From NCBI GenBank assembly GCA_051252415.1, contig JBPOGA010000009.1, positions 1-64,000 on the forward strand: DNA of 64,000 nt, written 5' to 3'. Origin of the DNA: JBPOFY01 sp051252415. GTDB lineage: Bacteria; Verrucomicrobiota; Verrucomicrobiia; Opitutales; Coraliomargaritaceae. The notes beneath the pieces are model-generated. The model searched no databases. It was not told the origin of the DNA and worked only from the letters and a program-made list of their open reading frames with translations. Position 1 is the first letter of the stretch; every line of letters begins with the position of its first letter. The position numbers and the translations under genes were made by a program. Positions 33,483 through 41,801 of the stretch are shown in pieces.

Positions 33483-33998
33483 ATGAAATACTTCTTAGCC
33501 CTTCTCTGCTCTTGCCTCATCGCCGAAGCTCAGAGCTTCAAAGTTTATGAGCTGCTTATTCCAAAAGAAAAAATTGAAAGCTTCTCGAATCCACAAGAGA
33601 TGATTGCTGCAGCAAACAGTGGCGGTGCTACTATTACAGCCTATGCCGACCTCCCTGAGGGTAAAAACGGAGTGTGGAATTTAGACCAGACTCACTTGGT
33701 TCAGTATGCTGAAGAAATAGATACAAAAGGCCAAGTAACAAAGTATACAGAGAGAAAAGTCGGTATTGAAGTTCACATAGAGCTGCAAGCTGATGGTAGA
33801 TTTGATGTCACCTATTGCCATACACGACTTCCAGCTTGGATACCTCGTAACGGACATCCGGAAGCATTAGTTCCTGTTTTCACCACTACTTCGGTTACCC
33901 CTGGTGCGATCCATTTAGACAATTACTTAATACTGGGAGGGCTATCGAATCAAGATGGCGTCTTGAACATTATCATACGAAGGATCGAATCAAAATGA
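33483..33998 (+). CDS. Secreted protein of unknown function
   Basis: A 171-residue protein with a signal peptide (MKYFLALLCSCLIAEAQS; cleavage near 16-17). The mature part is strand-rich. I do not recognise a named family. The C-terminal portion (PVFTTTSVTPGAIHLDNYLILGGL, read in short pieces) resembles a strand-turn pattern seen at the end of secretin-like domains ('...LGGL'), but the match is weak. It is an isolated gene with 233 bp of non-coding DNA upstream. A Cys near the signal end (LLCSC) could be a lipobox if the upstream residue context is tolerated, but LALLCS is atypical. Confidence 0.6.
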   Translation: MKYFLALLCSCLIAEAQSFKVYELLIPKEKIESFSNPQEMIAAANSGGATITAYADLPEGKNGVWNLDQTHLVQYAEEIDTKGQVTKYTERKVGIEVHIELQADGRFDVTYCHTRLPAWIPRNGHPEALVPVFTTTSVTPGAIHLDNYLILGGLSNQDGVLNIIIRRIESK

Positions 33999-34042
33999 AG
34001 CACAGATCCAGACGCAGTTATCAACTCCTTTCGCGCTCCACG

Positions 34043-35821
34043 CTAAGCCAACAACTGAATCAAAGTATCGCGATCGGATTTACGGTCGGTGCGTAGCTCA
34101 ATCACGCGAACGCCTGCAGTGGGCAAAGTCGCGATTTCATCGATAAAAGTTTGCCAATCTTCGACTAGCTGATGCTGAACTTTGTGCGCTTGGCATAAGG
34201 TGGCAAAGTCGACTTCTTGCGGGGTGGCGAATTGTGTTTCAAACACGGATTCCATGGATGCAACTGGAAGGTGTTCGAAGATTCCGCCACCATCATTGTT
34301 AATCAGGACTACGGTTAAACTGCCCTTCAATTGTTTTGCCGCAAGCAAGGCGTTGCTATCGTGAAGGAAGGCTAAGTCACCTGTGAGTAGGACAGCGGGT
34401 CGACCACCCTGAGCGACACCGAGGGCGCTACCAAGGGTGCCGTCGATTCCATTTGCACCACGATTTGCAAAAACTGGACAGGCGCGATTGCCCGCACTCC
34501 AGAAATATTCTGCGTAGCGCACACTCATACTGCTGGCTAGAAAAACGGGGGTGCCTACGGGTAAATGATTGGAGAGTAACCAGGCGGCCTTCCCTTCGAA
34601 AAGTTCACTGATCGATTCGAGCTTAGCATTAATATTATGAGCCGTTGCTCGTTCAAGATCGACCCACTTAGCAGTCCAATCAAGATCGACGGTCTGATGT
34701 GGGATCTGTTCCGCAAGTGTATGGGCGCTGCCGTGCATGAACGTGGCGACGCGATGTAAGGGGTCCGTATTGACGGGTAACTCTGAGAGTAAGAATGCCA
34801 CGGCATCCTGCTGTCCTAACCATGCGCGTAGCACTTTACTAGTGGGCAAGGAACCAATCTGCAAAACGGCCGTAGGCTTTAAGTCTTCGAGAACGGATGA
34901 ATCTCGCAAGAAGGCGTCATAGTGCGCAATGAGCGCAGGGTTTTCGAAGGCATGCCCACGCAGTGGATTTAAGACATCGGAGAATACCGGCCAGCCGAGC
35001 TTCTGCGAGAGCATCGTGACGGCATCGGCAAATGACTCATCGCCATCGCACGGGTTGATCGCGCCGACAATAATCAAACCGTGCTTGTGACTGGCTAAAC
35101 GCTCAACGGCAACATCATCAAAGGTGGCTCCGATGGATACAGCTTCGCATGGACGTGTCATGACTGTGGTGGCGGACTCGAGCGTGGCTTGGTCAATAAC
35201 CTCAACGCCCTCTTCCGGTGCGAGTGGATCACGGAAAGGAAAGTTCAGCTGCACCGGCCCTGGATTCGAACCAAGCGATTGATTGACCGCATGGACCAGT
35301 GTCTGCCGCAGGTATGCGAGTAGTTGAGGTTGTAGCTCTGGAAGTGCGATTTCGTGAAAAGCACGTGCATAGTCGCCGAAGATTTTGAACTGATCAATGG
35401 TTTGGCCCGATGAGCAATCACGCAGTTCTGGCGGACGGTCTGCAGTGAGTATGAGTAAAGGTGTGCCAGACATGGACGCCTCGATCACTGCAGGAAAGTA
35501 ATTAGCCACGGCAGAGCCAGAGGTGCACACTAAGACAACAGGTTTTCGCGTGCGTTTGGCTAGGCCAAGTGCAAAGAATCCTGCTGATCGTTCGTCTAGG
35601 ATGGTGACTGTATCGAGTTTCGCATTACGCGCAGCAGCGACAGTTAAAGGCGTCGATCGTGAGCCCGGAGAAATCACGACCGTTTCCACGCCGAGCCGCG
35701 TCAAAACTTCCATAATTAACGCACCCCATACGGAGTTTACGTTTGAACGAGCCAATGCATCAAATGTTGTCGGTGCGGTATTCACTGAACTTAACGAAAG
35801 CGTATTCGCCTCGAAAGACAA
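34043..35821 (-). CDS. menD: SEPHCHC synthase, menaquinone pathway
   Basis: A 592-residue MenD, a ThDP enzyme joining 2-oxoglutarate to isochorismate in menaquinone synthesis. Motifs: VISPGSRSTPLTVAA near 49-63, catalytic Glu in ILDERSAGFFALG, the CTSGSAVANYFPA block, LTADRPPELRDCSSGQTIDQ, NRGANGIDGTLG and the ThDP motif TGDLAFLHDSNAL. The N-terminal 25 residues are a loose extension. It shows that the organism makes menaquinone by the classical route, so the Mqo at 13689-15197 probably feeds electrons to menaquinone. No other men gene is close by. Confidence 0.96.
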   Translation of the reverse strand: MSFEANTLSLSSVNTAPTTFDALARSNVNSVWGALIMEVLTRLGVETVVISPGSRSTPLTVAAARNAKLDTVTILDERSAGFFALGLAKRTRKPVVLVCTSGSAVANYFPAVIEASMSGTPLLILTADRPPELRDCSSGQTIDQFKIFGDYARAFHEIALPELQPQLLAYLRQTLVHAVNQSLGSNPGPVQLNFPFRDPLAPEEGVEVIDQATLESATTVMTRPCEAVSIGATFDDVAVERLASHKHGLIIVGAINPCDGDESFADAVTMLSQKLGWPVFSDVLNPLRGHAFENPALIAHYDAFLRDSSVLEDLKPTAVLQIGSLPTSKVLRAWLGQQDAVAFLLSELPVNTDPLHRVATFMHGSAHTLAEQIPHQTVDLDWTAKWVDLERATAHNINAKLESISELFEGKAAWLLSNHLPVGTPVFLASSMSVRYAEYFWSAGNRACPVFANRGANGIDGTLGSALGVAQGGRPAVLLTGDLAFLHDSNALLAAKQLKGSLTVVLINNDGGGIFEHLPVASMESVFETQFATPQEVDFATLCQAHKVQHQLVEDWQTFIDEIATLPTAGVRVIELRTDRKSDRDTLIQLLA

Positions 35822-35895
35822 TCACCTAGTGTAACGGGATGTTCTTAACAGAAATAGGTTCGAGAATTGTAGCGCGTGCTTCCCGAAGGGAGCAG

Positions 35896-36055
35896 CCGGA
35901 AGGGAAGTTCAACGTATGAGCTGCTTAGACACGGCCGACGAACCACCTCCTCCTTAGCCAAGGAGGAGAGCTTGAACTTTGTATTTAAATGGCTCTGTAG
36001 ATCAGCTATACGAGTTCACTCAGTGCTTAAGGTAGTGCCCATATGAGACGGTGCT
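35896..36055 (+). repeat. Dispersed intergenic repeat, copy A of an inverted pair
   Basis: Part of the 320-bp gap between menD and the metallophosphoesterase gene (35822-36141). It matches, in inverted orientation and with about four of five bases alike, the segment 39020-39205. Shared blocks are gtatgagctgcttagacacggcc, in pieces, then a cctcctt-agcc-aaggagg hairpin, agcttgaac and ggctctgtagatca. The core hairpin is a relative of the one in the repeats at 1-77 and 188-264. No coding sequence is seen in this gap. Confidence 0.8.
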
Positions 36056-36141
36056 GCGCTACCAAATAGCGGTTCGGGGAATGATACGCGCCGCGCTCGA
36101 TGCTGCGCATAGAAGCACGTCCTACAATTCGCTGAAACGAA

Positions 36142-37275
36142 TCAGCGTAATGGCCGAATAGGCGCTAACTCAATCAAAGTCATTTCTGTTGGGCAATTAA
36201 AGCGCAATGGTGGCAAGCCTTTGTGACGATTCGACCCCGCACCGGCCGAGACATTCAAATATGGAATCCCGACACGTCGAAAGCCGCGTGACCATTCTTT
36301 AGGCACATCGCTATCGATCACTAAGGGTCCATACCAAGGCAATCTAACTTGCCCTCCGTGCGTATGACCTGCGAGGCAGAGATCGATCGGCTTCTCGCTC
36401 ACGCCAAGTGCATAATCTGGCGCATGACCAAAGAGAATACGAAATTCAGTTGGTGAGGATTTCTCTAGCCAGTGATCAATCGAGCGAATCGCCCATTCTG
36501 CAGATTTGGATTGATTCAAATTGAGGCCGTGCAAGCTCAAGCTGGAACCACTATCGAGCTCCACGACTTGAGTCCGTGAAGAGAGCATTTGTATGGGGTA
36601 CAAGTCGTCTAATTTAATGCGAGACAGCTCTCTGCCCCAATCGGTATCTCCTAATACTGCGAAAGTGCCATAGCGTGGATTGACCGAAGCGATCAGCACT
36701 AAGAGTTTCTCCCACTCTTCATCAAAAGTCGCAGGTTCCACAATCTGTAGAAAGTCGCCAGTATTGAGAATAATGTCGGGGTTGAGTTCTTTAATCTTAT
36801 TAAATATTGAAATTTGATATTCACCAATAGAGCCCGCCTGAATATCCGTGATGTGCAATAAGCGAACCGTTTCACTCAGCTTAGGTGTTTCCAGTCGCAC
36901 ATGTTTGACGACGAGTTGTTCAGGCTCGATACGTGTGACGTAGTAGCGAAGCGCAAAAACATCTGCCCCGAGGAAGGCATAGAGAAAGGCAATCATCAGT
37001 AGCTGTTTACGAACAGAGCTCCAGGTAATCGCGAGACCGGCAAATATACTGGCGATAACGAGTAGAATCCACCCGACTTGCCCTAGGTTGAAATTATAGG
37101 CCTCATGTATAATACCGAAATCTGGACGCAACATGCCCGCGCGAATGAAAAGAAGATTTCTAACCACGACATAACAGGCAACAAGCAGCGCAATAATCCA
37201 ACCAAGTTTCCATGCACCCCGTCCCCTTGGACGTGAAGCGATATCGGCCATGCCTAGCTCTGTTAAAGATTTCAT
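36142..37275 (-). CDS. Membrane-bound calcineurin-like metallophosphoesterase with altered metal motifs
   Basis: A 377-residue protein with three N-terminal membrane segments (about 24-46, 64-84, 92-110) and a calcineurin-like phosphoesterase domain from about 135 to the end. Motif I reads HITDIQAG, so Gln146 replaces the His of D-x-H. Motif II is NTGDF with Asp174. Motif III, normally GNH(D/E), reads LGDTDW. The last motifs FGHAPDY and AGHTHGGQ are intact (His284, His304, His306). This layout is like YkuE/LpxG-type enzymes that act on lipid substrates at the membrane, but two expected histidines are missing. It overlaps the next gene by 4 bp, so translation is coupled. Substrate unknown. Confidence 0.85.
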   Translation of the reverse strand: MKSLTELGMADIASRPRGRGAWKLGWIIALLVACYVVVRNLLFIRAGMLRPDFGIIHEAYNFNLGQVGWILLVIASIFAGLAITWSSVRKQLLMIAFLYAFLGADVFALRYYVTRIEPEQLVVKHVRLETPKLSETVRLLHITDIQAGSIGEYQISIFNKIKELNPDIILNTGDFLQIVEPATFDEEWEKLLVLIASVNPRYGTFAVLGDTDWGRELSRIKLDDLYPIQMLSSRTQVVELDSGSSLSLHGLNLNQSKSAEWAIRSIDHWLEKSSPTEFRILFGHAPDYALGVSEKPIDLCLAGHTHGGQVRLPWYGPLVIDSDVPKEWSRGFRRVGIPYLNVSAGAGSNRHKGLPPLRFNCPTEMTLIELAPIRPLR

Positions 37276-37730
37276 TGTAAAGTCTCTCTACGTAGTATCA
37301 GTCGTAGCCCAAAAGGAACAAGGGCGACGGCTCCAAGTAAATAACAAATCGAAAGCTCCACTGGTGCACGAAAACCGCACTTCATCGACTTCTGATACAT
37401 CATAGAACCTAGAAATAGATTCAGTATCTGAAAATTACAAAACAATGCAAGAAAGGCAATGGGATGATCGGTAAACGTGCGCGCCGATTCATAGGTCGCA
37501 TTGACGATTGGATCCGGTAGCAATGATGACTGGTAGCCTTTCCACAACAGCACAAACAAGACTGTGCAATATAAGGGTGCAATTAAGTATGGCCGCGCGC
37601 AACGGCGCACCCACTTTGCATCTGGAAAGAAAACCATCGCGACCCAGAATGGCAGCGTCATCAGTGCGATAAAAGCGAAACTCGCCTCTAAATCTTTCGC
37701 TCCGAAATATTCGATTAACCAGATGGGCAT
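37272..37730 (-). CDS. Small polytopic membrane protein, ABA4-like (DUF4281) candidate
   Basis: A 152-residue membrane protein with four likely membrane helices (about 15-36, 47-64, 90-110, 122-144). The order of features, including a conserved-looking LYCTVLFVLLWKG helix, a long loop, a FLALFCNFQILNLFLGSM helix and a final LLGAVALVPFGLRLIL, recalls the ABA4-like/DUF4281 family, where a GPxGL motif ends the protein. The match is by eye and tentative. Its gene starts the two-gene unit and overlaps the metallophosphoesterase by 4 bp (shared ATGA), so the two proteins probably act together at the membrane. Confidence 0.6.
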   Translation of the reverse strand: MPIWLIEYFGAKDLEASFAFIALMTLPFWVAMVFFPDAKWVRRCARPYLIAPLYCTVLFVLLWKGYQSSLLPDPIVNATYESARTFTDHPIAFLALFCNFQILNLFLGSMMYQKSMKCGFRAPVELSICYLLGAVALVPFGLRLILRRETLQ

Positions 37731-37800
37731 GACCTACGGAGTGAATCGTGAAGGTGAGAGTAAAAAGTGGAGAGATGCACTCACGCTATGCCCGACGAGA

Positions 37801-38712
37801 TTACCCCTTCGTGATCGTAGTATAGGCTTGAATGTATCGCTCTAAGGTTCCCGACAGCACCGACTCGGGAAGTGGCGGAGGTGGTGGTGTTTTATCCCAA
37901 TCAAGAGATTCTAAATAGTCGCGCACGAACTGCTTGTCGAATGATGGTTGCGCACCACCGGGTGCATAGCCATCACGTGGCCAATAGCGCGATGAATCTG
38001 GGGTTAAAATTTCGTCGATCAAATAGAGCTTACCGTCTTCATCTGTGCCGAACTCAAATTTAGTATCAGCGAGAATGAGATTTGCAGCATCGGCACGTTC
38101 CACTCCCATGTTATACAGGGCGATGCTGAGGTCGTGCACTTGCTTAAAAAGCGCTTCGCCAATCAACTTCCCGGCGTCAACGCAATCAATCGGCATATCG
38201 TGACCACTCGCCACTTTTGTAGTTGGCGTGAAAACTGGCTTGGGTAATTGGCTACTGTCCTGCAGATCATTCGGCAAAGTGTATTCAAACAACTGACCGG
38301 TTTTTTGATACGCCTTCCAGCCGGAACCTGACAGGTAGCCGCGAACGACTGCCTCAATTGGTAGTGGCTTCAGTTTCTTCACGATCATGCTGCGGTGCTC
38401 GAGTTCTGGATATGTTTTACCCAACTCTGCAATTCGCTCCGCATGGTTGTCGACTAAGTGATGCTCTGTAAGTGCAGCAGCACGTTCAAACCAATAGAGA
38501 CTGATCTGCGTCAACAAGACACCCTTCCCCGCTAAGCCTTCATTCATGATGACGTCGAATGCTGACACTCGATCTGTAGCAACCATTAAGAGCGCGTCGC
38601 CCATGTCATAAACTTCGCGAACTTTACCAGAAGCAACGAGCGGAAATGGCAGTCCTTCGACTTTTAGCAGTGGTTTTTCAGGGAGTGGGAACGGTAATTT
38701 GGCATCTTGCAT
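37801..38712 (-). CDS. purC: SAICAR synthetase (phosphoribosylaminoimidazole-succinocarboxamide synthase)
   Basis: A 303-residue PurC of the longer, yeast-like type (bacterial short forms have about 240). It condenses CAIR with aspartate using ATP in purine synthesis. Blocks: GKVREVYDMGDALLMVATDRVSAFDV, the VRGYLSGSGWKAY signature, FTPTTKVASGHD and LADTKFEFG followed by DEILTPDSSRYW. A proline run (KTPPPPPLPE) near the C-terminus is a surface feature of this form. It is a single gene upstream of the metallophosphoesterase unit and divergent from tRNA-Glu. Confidence 0.96.
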   Translation of the reverse strand: MQDAKLPFPLPEKPLLKVEGLPFPLVASGKVREVYDMGDALLMVATDRVSAFDVIMNEGLAGKGVLLTQISLYWFERAAALTEHHLVDNHAERIAELGKTYPELEHRSMIVKKLKPLPIEAVVRGYLSGSGWKAYQKTGQLFEYTLPNDLQDSSQLPKPVFTPTTKVASGHDMPIDCVDAGKLIGEALFKQVHDLSIALYNMGVERADAANLILADTKFEFGTDEDGKLYLIDEILTPDSSRYWPRDGYAPGGAQPSFDKQFVRDYLESLDWDKTPPPPPLPESVLSGTLERYIQAYTTITKG

Positions 38713-38799
38713 ACCTTTTGATTAGTGCACAAAGCCCCATGCGCAAACGGTTTCTGTAAGAAAGGAAATATTTCTTAAATTTTTCTAAAAAAAGACTTG

Positions 38800-38827
38800 C
38801 GGAAGCCATGTTGAAACATAGCTTCCG
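38800..38827. promoter_or_regulatory. Inverted repeat upstream of tRNA-Glu
   Basis: Arms CGGAAGC-c-ATGTT and AACAT-a-GCTTCCG form a 28-nt near-perfect palindrome with one central mismatch pair, ending 14 bp before the tRNA. A weak promoter (TTGCGG at 38797-38802, TAGCTT at 38819-38824, 16 bp apart) overlaps it. It may be a control site for the tRNA or for the divergent purC, but no factor is known. Confidence 0.4.
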
Positions 38828-38841
38828 TGACTTCTCCTCAC

Positions 38842-38919
38842 CTCCCGTTCGTCTAGCCCGGTCTAGGACACCTGGTTTTCATCCAGGCAACAGGGGTTCG
38901 AATCCCCTACGGGAGGCCA
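38842..38919 (+). tRNA. tRNA-Glu (anticodon UUC), CCA encoded
   Basis: A full cloverleaf can be drawn. The acceptor stem is ctcccgt/acgggag, with discriminator G and encoded CCA at 38917-38919. The D-arm has gtctag...ctaggac, the anticodon stem is cctgg/ccagg with loop ttttcat (anticodon TTC) and the T-arm is aggggttcgaatcccct. The 5' 'ctcccgttcgtctag' and the discriminator G match the usual tRNA-Glu identity pattern. The D-loop is 2 nt longer than in the E. coli tRNA. A terminator follows 5 bp later. Confidence 0.95.
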
Positions 38920-38924
38920 TTTTT

Positions 38925-38957
38925 AAAGCCCGATTGATCTAATCAGTCGGGCTTTTT
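38925..38957 (+). terminator. Terminator of tRNA-Glu
   Basis: A 13-bp stem (aaagcccgattga / tcagtcgggcttt, one G-T pair) with a 5-nt loop and a T run, starting 6 bp after the CCA end. Confidence 0.88.
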
Positions 38958-39019
38958 CGGATCTACAAGACAACGGCTGCAAATTAAATGTGTAGGATCA
39001 GTTAGGAGGCGGCGCGCGG

Positions 39020-39205
39020 ACCTTGGTCGAATGGCGATAACTTAGGCACTAAGCGAACTGGTATACCTGATCTACAGAGCCACTTAAATGCGAAGTTCAA
39101 GCTCCCCTCCTTGGTTAAGGAGGAGTCTCGGCGAAACCGAGGAGGTGGTTCGTTGGCCGTGTCTAAGCAGCTCATACGTGAACTACCCTTCCGTCTGCGA
39201 CCCTT
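39020..39205 (-). repeat. Dispersed intergenic repeat, copy B of an inverted pair
   Basis: Within the 575-bp gene-free stretch 38958-39532. It is the inverted counterpart of 35896-36055, with an extra hairpin-like block (gtctcggcgaaaccgagg, 39125-39142) inside. A 234-nt open frame over it (39002-39235) has no protein likeness. A short inverted match (ccttggtcgaatggc at 39021, gccattcgacc at 39287) suggests that 39020-39300 may be one composite element. Confidence 0.8.
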
Positions 39206-39300
39206 CGACGAGTTCAGGGCAGAGAAGGAGCTCAATTTAAACTACAGGTATACCTATCACGGAGCTCAAATCCGTGCTAAGGTAGTGCCATTCGACCTTG

Positions 39301-39362
39301 GTGTTCGCATCGCTCATGAGTCGCGTCTACAATGTGGATGTTGGCACGGAGGCTGACGCTCC
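39301..39362 (-). repeat. Dispersed intergenic repeat, second family, copy 1
   Basis: Its reverse complement aligns with 58573-58636 over about 62 bp, sharing gagcgtc, ccgtgccaaca, attgtag, cgcg and tgcg-acacc blocks in the same order. It directly follows the first-family repeat. The rest of the gap up to 39532 shows no gene. Confidence 0.7.
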
Positions 39363-39532
39363 TTGAAACCAGAACCTCATTCCTTTTACACCGCACTTAA
39401 ATGTGCACTCCAATACATTAGCAGCAGAAGCCTAAGCTCGACAAACGCTGACTTGTCGTGCTTTTCTCTTTGACTATGTTATCCTGCTTTTTCTTTAGAT
39501 TAGAATTCCTATAATCCTTTCCGCTACAGCCC

Positions 39533-41767
39533 ATGCATCGGTTACTTAAACGACAGATCAAAGAAGCCTTAAAGACGACTGATCTGAGTGCCAAAGAAAT
39601 CGCCATTTTTATAGCGAAAGTTCAGCGCAGCTACAGGAAGTATGACCGAAAAATTCATGCCCTTGAGCAAAACAAACAATCCGAAACTGTGCTCGCGACA
39701 CACGAACAAGCGCTCAAGGAAACTCAAAGTAAGTTACGACACATCACAGAACGCTACGAGCGCACGCTAGCCCGTCAAAACGGCATGACGTTCGTATTCG
39801 TGAAAGATGGGGATTCTTTCCGATATACGCTAGCTCGAGGCGAATTGCTTAAAACCATAGGATACAGGTCTGAGGACATCGAAGGGAAACTAGTAAGCGA
39901 ATGCTTTGCGGATGCACCTGAGTTAGTCAAGTTGCGTCATGAGTATTACGAACGCGCTTGGAATGGTGAGATTTGTAGCTACGAAATCGAAACTATGCGT
40001 GGCGCTCATACCTACTCTACAGTGCTACAACCGATCATTCACAACAGCAAAACAATTGAAGTTATTGCGACATGTAGTGATATTACGGATCAATTAATTG
40101 CAAAGAATGAGATGCTGCGCGCTAAGGAAGTAGCTGAAAATGCGAATCGTGCGAAGAGTGATTTTCTAGCAAACATGAGCCATGAGGTGCGCACACCGAT
40201 GAATGCGATCATGGGCATGACCTCACTGATGTTTGATACTGATCTCGATGAGGAGCAGCGTGACTATATTGAGACCATTGCGAGCAGTAACGAAAGCCTT
40301 CTACATGTAATTAATGACATCCTAGATTTTTCTAAAATTGAAGCGAATCAAATAGATTTAGAAACCGTTGATTTCGACTTATCGGAACTGCTTCAAAGCT
40401 CACTCGAATTGTTTACTGCTGAAGCCGCGCAGAAAGAAATTGAACTGATCATTGATGTAGCACCTGGTGTGCCGTTGGGTATTATTGGTGACCCAACACG
40501 TATTCGACAAGTGCTCGTCAATTTACTCAGTAATGCGATTAAGTTTACAGAGATTGGAGAAATTGTTGTTCGCGTTAGTTTGCTAGAAAGTGCCAAAGGT
40601 GTGGACTACCTCAAAGAATTCCCCGACTTGATTGCTTTACAGTTTGAAGTTCAAGACACGGGCATCGGTATCGCTAAAGAACGTAAGAGCAGACTATTTA
40701 AAGCTTTCTCTCAGGTAGACGAATCCACCACTCGACGTTTTGGCGGAACTGGGCTTGGCTTAGCAATTTCCAAAAAACTGACTAAACTATTAGGCGGCCA
40801 TATTGATTTTGAGAGTGTTGAGCATGAAGGAACGTCTTTCTACTTCACTGTTCAAGTTGGGGTTTCTTCAAGCCTTACAAGTAAATCAATTGAGAAAAAA
40901 CGTATTAAAGGAAAGCGCATCCTAATCGTAGAAGGAAACGAAACGCATGCGCAGCTACTCGAAAAACACTTCCTTGAGTGTAAGGCTGAAATTACCTTGA
41001 TCGCTGATTGTAGCGATGCCCTTGAAGTCATCGACGCCTCTTACACGCTTATTGATTTAGTAATCATCGACGTTTTTACACCGGACATGGATGGCCTCAC
41101 TTTAGTAAAGGCGATTCGACAGCACCACTACGCGAAAGTGCGCAACATGTCGATCATCATGCTCTCAGGTAAACCAGACGGGAACTTGCGCACACGAGCG
41201 ATGGCCTTAGGTTGCCTTCGCTATTTATCGAAACCTATCTACACCCCTTCACTATTAGAAACTGTCAGCGATTTCTTTGCTCCTAAATCAAGGCATCGAG
41301 CAACGCGCAAGGTTCAACCAGTGGTGAGCCCATATAAGATCGCAGACGATGAAACAATCGACCGCACGCAATTACGGATATTAGTGGCTGAAGATAATAA
41401 GGTGAATACACAGATGTTGCGGATCTTACTAAAGAAGTTGGGGTTCACAGGAATTGACTTTGTTTCCGATGGAATGGAAGCCTTAGCGTTCATACACGCT
41501 AAAGAAATTGACGTCGTGTTAATGGACATTCACATGCCGCGCATGGACGGCTTGGAAGCAACTCGATGCATACGTGCCGAGATACCGCAAGCGCGCCAAC
41601 CATTCATCTTGGCACTGACTGCGGCCGCACTGAAGTCCGACCACGACTCATCCCTCGAAGCAGGAATGGACGGCTTTTTAACTAAGCCGATTCGCCCCAA
41701 AGATCTAGAAGCCCACTTGCTTACTTTATTGGCGAAGCGTCTAAAGGATCTTAAGGGCAGGAAGTAA
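39533..41767 (+). CDS. Soluble hybrid histidine kinase with PAS and two receiver domains
   Basis: A 744-residue cytoplasmic hybrid kinase without membrane segments. Order: N-terminal coiled coil (about 30-82), PAS-like sensor (about 83-190), HisKA with His217 in MSHEVRTPMNAIMG, ATPase domain with Asn334, Asp375 (DTGIGI) and GGTGLGLAISKKL, then two receivers. Receiver 1 (about 460-582) has phospho-acceptor Asp513 but VEGN replaces the VDDN acidic pair, so it may be weakened. Receiver 2 (about 614-735) is canonical with AEDN and Asp665 (MDIHMPRMDG). No Hpt domain is seen, so phosphotransfer needs another protein. It is convergent with queG. The signal is unknown; the start ATG gives a basic N-terminus. 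Confidence 0.93.
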   Translation: MHRLLKRQIKEALKTTDLSAKEIAIFIAKVQRSYRKYDRKIHALEQNKQSETVLATHEQALKETQSKLRHITERYERTLARQNGMTFVFVKDGDSFRYTLARGELLKTIGYRSEDIEGKLVSECFADAPELVKLRHEYYERAWNGEICSYEIETMRGAHTYSTVLQPIIHNSKTIEVIATCSDITDQLIAKNEMLRAKEVAENANRAKSDFLANMSHEVRTPMNAIMGMTSLMFDTDLDEEQRDYIETIASSNESLLHVINDILDFSKIEANQIDLETVDFDLSELLQSSLELFTAEAAQKEIELIIDVAPGVPLGIIGDPTRIRQVLVNLLSNAIKFTEIGEIVVRVSLLESAKGVDYLKEFPDLIALQFEVQDTGIGIAKERKSRLFKAFSQVDESTTRRFGGTGLGLAISKKLTKLLGGHIDFESVEHEGTSFYFTVQVGVSSSLTSKSIEKKRIKGKRILIVEGNETHAQLLEKHFLECKAEITLIADCSDALEVIDASYTLIDLVIIDVFTPDMDGLTLVKAIRQHHYAKVRNMSIIMLSGKPDGNLRTRAMALGCLRYLSKPIYTPSLLETVSDFFAPKSRHRATRKVQPVVSPYKIADDETIDRTQLRILVAEDNKVNTQMLRILLKKLGFTGIDFVSDGMEALAFIHAKEIDVVLMDIHMPRMDGLEATRCIRAEIPQARQPFILALTAAALKSDHDSSLEAGMDGFLTKPIRPKDLEAHLLTLLAKRLKDLKGRK

Positions 41768-41801
41768 ACGCATGCAGCAACGTAGTTCAGCTGCTAGTTA
41801 G

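Noticed and set aside
39002..39235. 77-residue frame in the gap after tRNA-Glu
   Set aside because: Lies over a dispersed repeat, is Arg/Ser-rich and resembles no protein.
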